A DNA stretch of 64,000 bases from positions 5,457,579 through 5,521,578 of the forward strand of contig NC_134935.1 of NCBI RefSeq assembly GCF_051020765.1. The letters run 5' to 3'. This document shows, one piece after another, positions 58,084 to 64,000 of this stretch; position 1 is the first letter of the stretch, and every line of letters begins with the position of its first letter. Position numbers and translations under genes: made by a program. Origin of the DNA: Lasioglossum baleicum (taxonomy: Eukaryota > Arthropoda > Insecta > Hymenoptera > Halictidae). The notes under the pieces are model-generated. The model was given only the letters and a program-made list of their open reading frames with translations. It did not search any database and was not told where the DNA came from.

Positions 58084-58858
58084 TGCTTAGTCTAAATTCC
58101 ATCAGCTTCAAAATCAGAACAAATCCTTTCATTCTCGAAATTAAAAAGAAGTATGTGAAATTCTGTCAGGACAACTCACATTCCATAAGATTTTTCTGGA
58201 TCCCTTCACACATAGGAGTGTATGGAAACGAAGATGCGGAGTCCCTTGCAAAAGCGCAACATCTTCTATCTCGGCGGACATTTCTCAACTTCCTTTTACC
58301 GATTTTACTTGCCACCTCAGACTAAAAGGCATTCTCAACACTCGATCCTCAATTACTGAGCAAGGCACCATCAAGGGTATACATTATTTCCAAAAATTCT
58401 ACAACCCAAATCAAACTCCCCGGTTTGCACAAAATTTTGATGACTACGTTAAAAGGGGTTTTATATCCACAGTAAACCGTATCAGGGCCAATCATTATAA
58501 TCTCGCTGCCTCTCTGTATCGAGTAAATATTGTTAGCGATACTAATTGTAAGTGTAATTATAGCTCCGTGGACTTGGATCATGTTCTATGGCAGTGTCGT
58601 CTTTATGATTCCCAAAGAATTAGATTAGTAAATAAGTTGCGCAAAATTAAGTTTTTCTACCATTAAAAGCGGACATTTTCTCTGCTAAACTTAATGTTAA
58701 AGCCTGCGAATATATCTTCCAGTTTTTAAACGACTGTAATCTACATTTCTAGCGATTATCAAGTCTGTCATTGTACACTAACTGTCAGCCTACTGTATAA
58801 TTGTTAAAGCTGAAATAAACCTATAATAGGTTTCAGTGGCTCAATATATAAAAAAAAA
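58084..58858 (+). mobile_element. 5'-truncated non-LTR retrotransposon (LINE) with 14-bp TSD
   Basis: The first part encodes the end of an RNase H domain: NSISF...NPFILEIKKKYVKF, IRFFWIPSHIGVYGNEDAES, LAKAQ. After a frame break comes the usual LINE C-terminal region (RANHYNLAASLYRV, C.C..SSVDLDHVLWQCRLYD). The element ends in an A-run at 58851-58858. It is bracketed by GATTATATAGAAAT at 58070-58083 and 58859-58872, a perfect 14-bp target duplication. Typical of Jockey/I-group elements with RNase H. It is inactive, lacking the endonuclease and most of the reverse transcriptase. Confidence 0.88.
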
Positions 58859-59031
58859 GATTATATAGAAATATTTATTTCTACATTGATTACGTAGAAA
58901 TTATGTTCTGTATGGACACATAGCCATAGTTATAAGTGAATTATGGGGAAATACACAGTTCGCAGTTGTTACTACCATAATTACAGAGTGTAAATAGAGT
59001 GGTAAATATTTGTGAAACAATTTCTTATCAT

Positions 59032-59231
59032 TAGACTGCGGATCTTTATGCAAAATAAAAAATGTTTGCATTGATTGCCAGACACAGGAGCCATATAAAA
59101 ATTTCATTCTTCTTTCAACTATTTTATTAAGGTGAAACTAAACACTGGTGGCCTTAAATCTTTATAATACTTCCAATGTTTTAAATTGTACGTGCCCATT
59201 TTTGTCATAAATGCATAAAATCCGCAGTCCA
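59032..59231. mobile_element. hAT-type MITE copy with perfect 8-bp TSD
   Basis: Left TAGACTGCGGATCTTTATGC, right AAATGCATAAAATCCGCAGT followed by CCA; 200 bp. Flanked by CTTATCAT on both sides (59024-59031 and 59232-59239). Confidence 0.9.
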
Positions 59232-59239
59232 CTTATCAT

Positions 59240-60006
59240 TATTGAGTCATTCGCTTAAATTGCTAGGCATAGCCGACGTCTTTGAGAGGAAAAGAGGAAA
59301 TCGTGAGAAACTATAATTGAATTGATTTTGATGCAATTTTTTGAATATGTGCCATCGACACAAAGTTCTAACAAACAACTTCTAGTGTCATCATCTTTTG
59401 GAGCTCAAATACGGACTCGATTCCGCGCAGGACTCGACGGGAGGATTCGTCCGAGCAGTGGGCAGGTCTGTGCCGGATGCCTCACCTGTTCGTTCGCGAG
59501 AAATGTATTGCAGAACAGCTCATTGACGGCCTCGCGGGGGACAACGATAATAAATCGTTTCGCAATGAGATCTGCGTACGCGCGAGCGCACGCATGCCTG
59601 AATGTGTCGGGCAAGTAGCAACCTTGCGGAAATATAAATAGTGGATCGTGATAGAGAAGGAGGGAAACTCGAACGAGTCTCGTCACACTCCACGTGGTTT
59701 TCTCACGCTGGCTCGTGGCGCACGAGCGGTCCTCTACGCGACAACATCACCGCGACCCTGGTCTAGCCGGCGCGACGTTGCGTAAACCCACGCGGTATGG
59801 GAAGCTGTCGTAGGTATCTTGTAGGTACTCTGGATTTTTTTTTCAAAATCGATTCTGCAGTCAAAAATTCGAACAACATTCACAGTTGCGTGTGGGGTCG
59901 GGTAGAATGTTCATGAATTTATTCGTAATTTTCTGTTAAACAGAACAGAAGAAATAGTGCCTAATTCGTTAACGTTAACCGTGCCGGGTACAAAATGTGT
60001 CAGATA
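59240..60006. other. Intergenic stretch, no gene seen
   Basis: A GC-richer block at 59420-59780 opens frames on both strands without any protein signature. No repeat is recognised. Confidence 0.35.
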
Positions 60007-60974
60007 TACAGGGTGTGGCCGGACGGATGGTGCAACCGAGCAAGGGGTTATACTACATGTAAAAATAAGCCGAGAAAAAGGAATAACAATTTTTTTGTTT
60101 GACGCTTCGTTTTCGAGAAAATCGAGTTTGAAAATACAGCGAATACACGTGCTATTGCATAGGAATCGTCTGACGCGTCTGACCATGATCAACCAATTCT
60201 ACTTTGTGTATATGTATGTACTGTGGCTGTACAAAGTATTCGTACACCTTTTAAGAACTGATAACTTCTTTATAATTGTACCAAACGACCTGATTTTTTC
60301 TTCAAAAATTATAATTTACGAGGTTATATGCAAAAATAAAAAATGCATTTTTTAAAACTTTTTTATTTCGGCCCTTAAAGAAAATTTAAAATATATGTTT
60401 CGTAGATCTATGTTAGTTATACACATGCTGAAAATTTCATCGAAATCGGTTAACATACGCACGAGCTACAATCGGTTAAAAATGGTGAAAATTGTAGTTT
60501 TACAAATCCACAGAATCGTGCATCTTTCGATGCGTGTCGTTTTTTCCTGCGTCAACCGGTTTCGATGAAATTTTCAGCACGAGTATAACTAACATATATC
60601 TACAAAACATTAAGGGCCCAAATAAAAAAGTTTTAAAAAATGCCTTTTCCATTTTTGCATGTAACTTTATAAATTATAATTTTTTGAAAATCTTTTTTGC
60701 ATATCATTTTGTAAACCGAATGCTTCTAATTGATTCTAAAAAATATGGACGTTTGGTACAATTATAAAAAAGTTATTAGTTCTTAATATGTGTACGAATA
60801 CTTTTTACACCCACTGTATTTACTAAAGAACGCGAACCTGGCGGAACTTTAAACACGATTTTCACGCGAAACATCAAACGAAAAAATGTTATTCCTTTTT
60901 TCAACTTATTTCTACATGTAGTATCACCCCCTGCTCTGTTGCACGTTGCACCACCCGTCTGGCCACACCTTGTA
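60007..60974. mobile_element. Outer inverted-repeat element, ACAGGGTGTGGCC ends
   Basis: The left block 60007-60160 (ACAGGGTGTGGCCGGACGG, then GGTGCAAC..., ACTACATGTA, AAAAAGGAATAACA) pairs with the reverse complement of the right block 60826-60974 (ACAAGGTGTGGCCAGACGG...). The arms are about 150 bp with roughly one mismatch in seven. The middle is occupied by a second element (60221-60816). The superfamily is unclear. Confidence 0.75.
60221..60816. mobile_element. Inner Tc1/mariner-like foldback element, 596 bp
   Basis: The TIRs are CTGTGGCTGTACAAAGTATT and, at the other end read inward, CAGTGGGTGTAAAAAGTATT; both continue CGTACAC. The element is flanked by TA on each side. Pairing runs on through almost the whole length (for example TTCATCGAAATCGGTTAA with CCGGTTTCGATGAAATTTTC), so it is a long foldback. 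It is inserted inside the older element at 60007-60974. One end of a relative lies at 14105-14140. Confidence 0.8.
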
Positions 60975-61109
60975 TATTGTTTTATTGAAATTACAAGACT
61001 GAACTTATTTAGATTTCTCACAATTTTTATAATAATACGTGCTGGAATAATAGAAGTTTAATTAGTGTTTTGTCAGTGTTAAACCGTGCTTACCCTCTAA
61101 AACTACCCT

Positions 61110-61335
61110 TGCGGTGGATTCCATGGAAATCACCGACACAGATTTCTCCGATACGGTTTTCACCGACAACATTTCATTCATTTTTTATTAATTAATTAAT
61201 GAATTAATGTGGATTGAATGAAAATCAGTGGAAAAACGAAATATGAAACCGAGTGTTCTTGAATTAATTAATTAATAAATAAAAAATTAATGAAATGTCG
61301 GTGAAAACCGTGTCGGTGATTTCCATGGGACCCCC
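61110..61335. repeat. Inverted repeat around an ATTA-rich centre
   Basis: The left part (TCCATGGAAATCACCGACAC, GGTTTTCACCGACA, TTTCATT) and the right part (TCGGTGAAAACCGTGTCGGT, GATTTCCATGG) are inverted copies, with TTAATTAATTAAT runs between them. The left arm has an additional internal ACCGACA..TCTCCGATACGG duplication. Possibly a foldback element; no target duplication was found. Confidence 0.6.
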
Positions 61336-62166
61336 TTGCGATAGGGGGGTACCGACTCGAAACTTGCCACAGAGGGTTTCTCTCGAGAGCTTTATCGAAT
61401 GGTACGAAGAAAGATTAATTTGTCTCGAGGGTAGACCGCTCTCATTTCGAATGAAGTTGAAAATTTTGTTTTTTTCGACGTTTTTGCCGTTTTCCGATTC
61501 GGCCACTTCTATCGTTAACCGTTTCAACTTCTGAATTGATAGCGGTGCTCTTGTTGGTGCATCGATCGCGTCTGGTTGAGGGTGGCGGGGCGGGTCGGCG
61601 CCGGGGTGGCGTGTCCTGATGGTGGGGAAAGTGCACTCGGAGTGCAAGTAGAGAGAGAGAAAGAGGAAGGGAGAGAGAGACTCTATATGCAATTGGCTGG
61701 AAAGTGCATGACTGGAGGGGATGCTCGAGGGAGGAGTGACAGAGAAAGGAGAGAAAGAGCGAACGAACGGGATGGGGAAAGAGGCCAACAGAGAACATGG
61801 AGAGGGGTCACGAAAGGGGAAGGCAAGTGCACACACAATGTAGACATATAGGTCAATGTCGGGACACTCCCGTGCACTGTTTAGCACGACTCACCTAGTG
61901 ACCCAGTTACCTTCTCCTTTTGCGTACTCTGACCAGCCCTCCTAGCCTGCCAGCCGCTGTTCCAGACACCGGGACCAGGTGTGTCCTCGTATATCGGATC
62001 GTTTTCCTCAATAGGAACAGCAACCGCCCCCCATGGGGTGCGTAATCCCTCTTTCTCTACATTTTCTTCGTTCGTCTAATCCTCTCTCCGACCTATTTCG
62101 CCCGTTTTCTCTCTTGGCCAACAGGTTTCCGGGGACGTTTCACACCTCGCACGGGTCACTCTAACT
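61336..62166. other. GA/CT-rich low-complexity stretch
   Basis: Contains GAGAGAG-type purine runs at about 61650-61800. The 207-codon minus-strand frame across 61264-61887 is driven by this composition and is not called as a gene. Confidence 0.4.
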
Positions 62167-62310
62167 GGTAGACTGCGGATCTTTTTGCAAGATAAAAATG
62201 TTCTCCATCGATTGAAAATTGATTTCATCCCCAAATTTTTCTAATCTTTTACCGTTTCATATTTCGTCCAACCAACTTCTTCATAAACGCATAAAGATTC
62301 GCAGTCTATT
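62167..62310. mobile_element. hAT-type MITE copy (TAGACTGCGG family), short form
   Basis: Left TAGACTGCGGATCTTTTTGC, right ATAAACGCATAAAGATTCGC followed by AGTCTA; about 142 bp. The interior TCTAATCTTTTACCGTTTCA links it to the interrupted copy at 129-568. The flanking octamers (CTAACTGG, TTAATAAT) do not match, so one flank may have changed since insertion. Confidence 0.8.
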
Positions 62311-63257
62311 AATAATTAGTCACAATAGTAGATTCAATCTTTATTTTAATATGGAAGTTGTCGAGATACTAGAGATCTGAATGATCTAGGACGATCGAGA
62401 TCTCGCTGTACCGTGAAGTTTTTGAGTAAATAAGTTCGCAGGGATGATTACATAGCGAGGCGCACGCTAGGAAACCGGTAAAGGCGCACTCAAGTGAGAG
62501 TGATTACGTCTCGCCTTCGCCGGTTTCTTTGATTAATGGATTCCAGGTATCCATTGAACGTTTTTTTCCTCGTTTGGGTCCTTCGATCTCGATTTGAATA
62601 CCGACGCGCGCACTGGAATCGTGCGAAACACGATTGTAAACGGTGTCAATTACAGGAAGATCGGTATTAAATGCAGATCTGAACGCCGCGATTGGTCAAC
62701 AAAGTCAACGATAGCATACTCGCGTACGGTTGACAGCGACTTTCGAAACGGAATGAAGAAGCCGGAAAAAAAGCTAACAAGGATGGCAGTACGTATCTGT
62801 TACACGTGACGCGTGCAGCGCATCCTTCATAATCCAGGCTCATTTGGCTGACCTATATTCGCTTTCAGTCGGCGAGCTCCGCTTTTATCGTCGTCCTGTT
62901 TCCATCGCCATTGTTGTCCCATTTTATACGTTAACCTCGATCATGTATTAAATCATAATCCATCGATATAGGTTGCCGTTTTTTTTTTTAATACCGCCTG
63001 TCAAATTTCGGACGACAAATAAATCGACGTTTCGCGATTGAAATTCGCTCGATGATAAAGTCGCACGAATATTTTCATAAGAATAGAAATCATACGTCAT
63101 GAGGGTCAAGGAAATCTGACCGTGAAAGATGAATAAAATTGGAGGACAGAACTTAACGAGATATCACTGTATTAAATGATTAAATAAATTTTTTTAATAG
63201 ATTAAATGAAAATAGAATATAATATAAATCATGTTGCGTTGTGAAGTTGAACTTGTA

Positions 63258-63645
63258 CAGGGTGTATAAAAAAGTAATGGTCATCCGTCCTAGGGGTGAA
63301 TCTACACTTCTGGATCGGTGGTAATTTGTAAAAGAATCAGGATCTTCTGTTCCTCCGTCGGATCAAGTGGACACTGCCATTTTCGCGAATACGTCGTATT
63401 AACGATGAAGCACAAAACACCACACTTCTACACAATCATTGCAAACCGAGGTAACGACCGCAATACTATTTTGACCGTGCTCGGAGTAACTTCTTCGCGT
63501 TCGCTATCACGATATCGAAAATTGTGTTGTGTAGTGCCAAGTGATTGTGTAGAAGTGTGATGTTTTGTGCTTCATCGTTAATAAGACGTATTCGCGAAAA
63601 TGAAAGTGTCCACTTGATCCGACGGAGGAACAGAAGATTCTGAAA
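63258..63645. mobile_element. Foldback element with about 100-bp arms
   Basis: The left arm 63339-63440 and right arm 63540-63640 are inverted copies with about five mismatches (GTTCCTCCGTCGGATCAAGT; GAAGCACAAAACA.CACACTT). They are separated by about 98 bp. ACAGGGTGTATAAAAAAG at 63258 may be the outer left terminus. No protein match, although both arms are open in several frames. Confidence 0.7.
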
Positions 63646-64000
63646 AATTTGTAAGTACCTATACTTGACATTAGTATTTTATAATGCGGGATTAATATTC
63701 TTATGTGTAACAATGGATATGAGGTATTCTCTTTCACATTTTGCAACTTCAAATTTATGATTCGAATGGGCAGGGAGACGATCATTTAGTACGGGCCTAG
63801 AAACGAATGTCCTTTTAAATTTCGTTTGGATTAAGACACGCACACGATTATGTTCTGTCTCATCGACACGGTCGGGTGGACTGTAGTAGTAGGCTTTTGG
63901 CTATACGTATAACTCCACACAATCAAATTCTGCAAAAGGTTATATCTTAATAACTATTCGTTTGCGACATGTGGCTTCTTTCAAACTTTTTCTTTTCTCG

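Noticed and set aside
61264..61887. 207-codon open frame on the minus strand
   Set aside because: Driven by GA/CT-rich low-complexity DNA (Ser/Leu/Pro runs); the region also carries half of an inverted repeat.
129..62310. Tc1/mariner assignment of the TAGACTGCGG family from TA flanks
   Set aside because: Four copies show perfect 8-bp direct repeats immediately outside the TA, so the TA is part of the TIR and the family is hAT-like.
63318..63785. Two similar ORFs on opposite strands at the right edge
   Set aside because: They are the two arms of an inverted repeat read on either strand, not a gene pair.

Overview
This window looks like nuclear DNA of an insect, most likely a hymenopteran (bee- or ant-like). 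It is AT-rich, its genes are split by short GT-AG (and some GC-AG) introns, the encoded proteins are insect versions of conserved animal genes, and it is dense in short non-autonomous transposons. The order assignment is inference, because no species marker is present.

Left part (1-24 kb). The first coding exon of a probable 2-oxoglutarate oxygenase runs off the left edge. It is followed by a complete RDS/peripherin-type tetraspanin (5.1-6.8 kb, minus) and a complete DUF2236 / ER-bound-oxygenase-like gene (9.1-14.8 kb, minus). Next comes a loose group of three small genes for predicted secreted proteins (18.7-19.1 kb minus, 20.3-20.7 kb plus, 22.1-23.5 kb plus). Between the genes lie many miniature transposons and inverted repeats.

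Middle (24-50 kb). A 14-exon secretory-pathway Ca2+/Mn2+-ATPase (24.5-29.4 kb, minus) is followed by about 7 kb of gene-poor sequence. A compact housekeeping block then begins: ASCIZ/ATMIN zinc-finger protein (plus), ENTR1/SDCCAG3 endosomal regulator (minus), ALR/GFER sulfhydryl oxidase (plus), TMEM145-like receptor (minus), RRP7 ribosome-biogenesis factor (plus) and Integrator subunit INTS15 (minus). These alternate in divergent and convergent pairs with small spacers. I reconstructed all of them exon by exon, with splice phases that agree.

Right part (50-64 kb). No complete gene could be found. There is one possible promoter/5' exon near 51.0-51.3 kb, a 5'-truncated non-LTR retrotransposon with a 14-bp target duplication, a nested pair of inverted-repeat elements at 60-61 kb, and several more miniature elements.

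The most striking non-genic signals are: (i) a family of about 14 miniature elements with TIR TAGACTGCGGATC, whose best copies have perfect 8-bp target duplications (hAT type); (ii) a perfect 46-bp-arm hairpin downstream of ENTR1; (iii) nested elements at 0.1-0.6 kb and 60-61 kb. No CRISPR, operon or prokaryotic feature is present, and no tRNA or rRNA was recognised. Where a gene has several exons, the feature gives its whole coding span and the exon coordinates are in the evidence.
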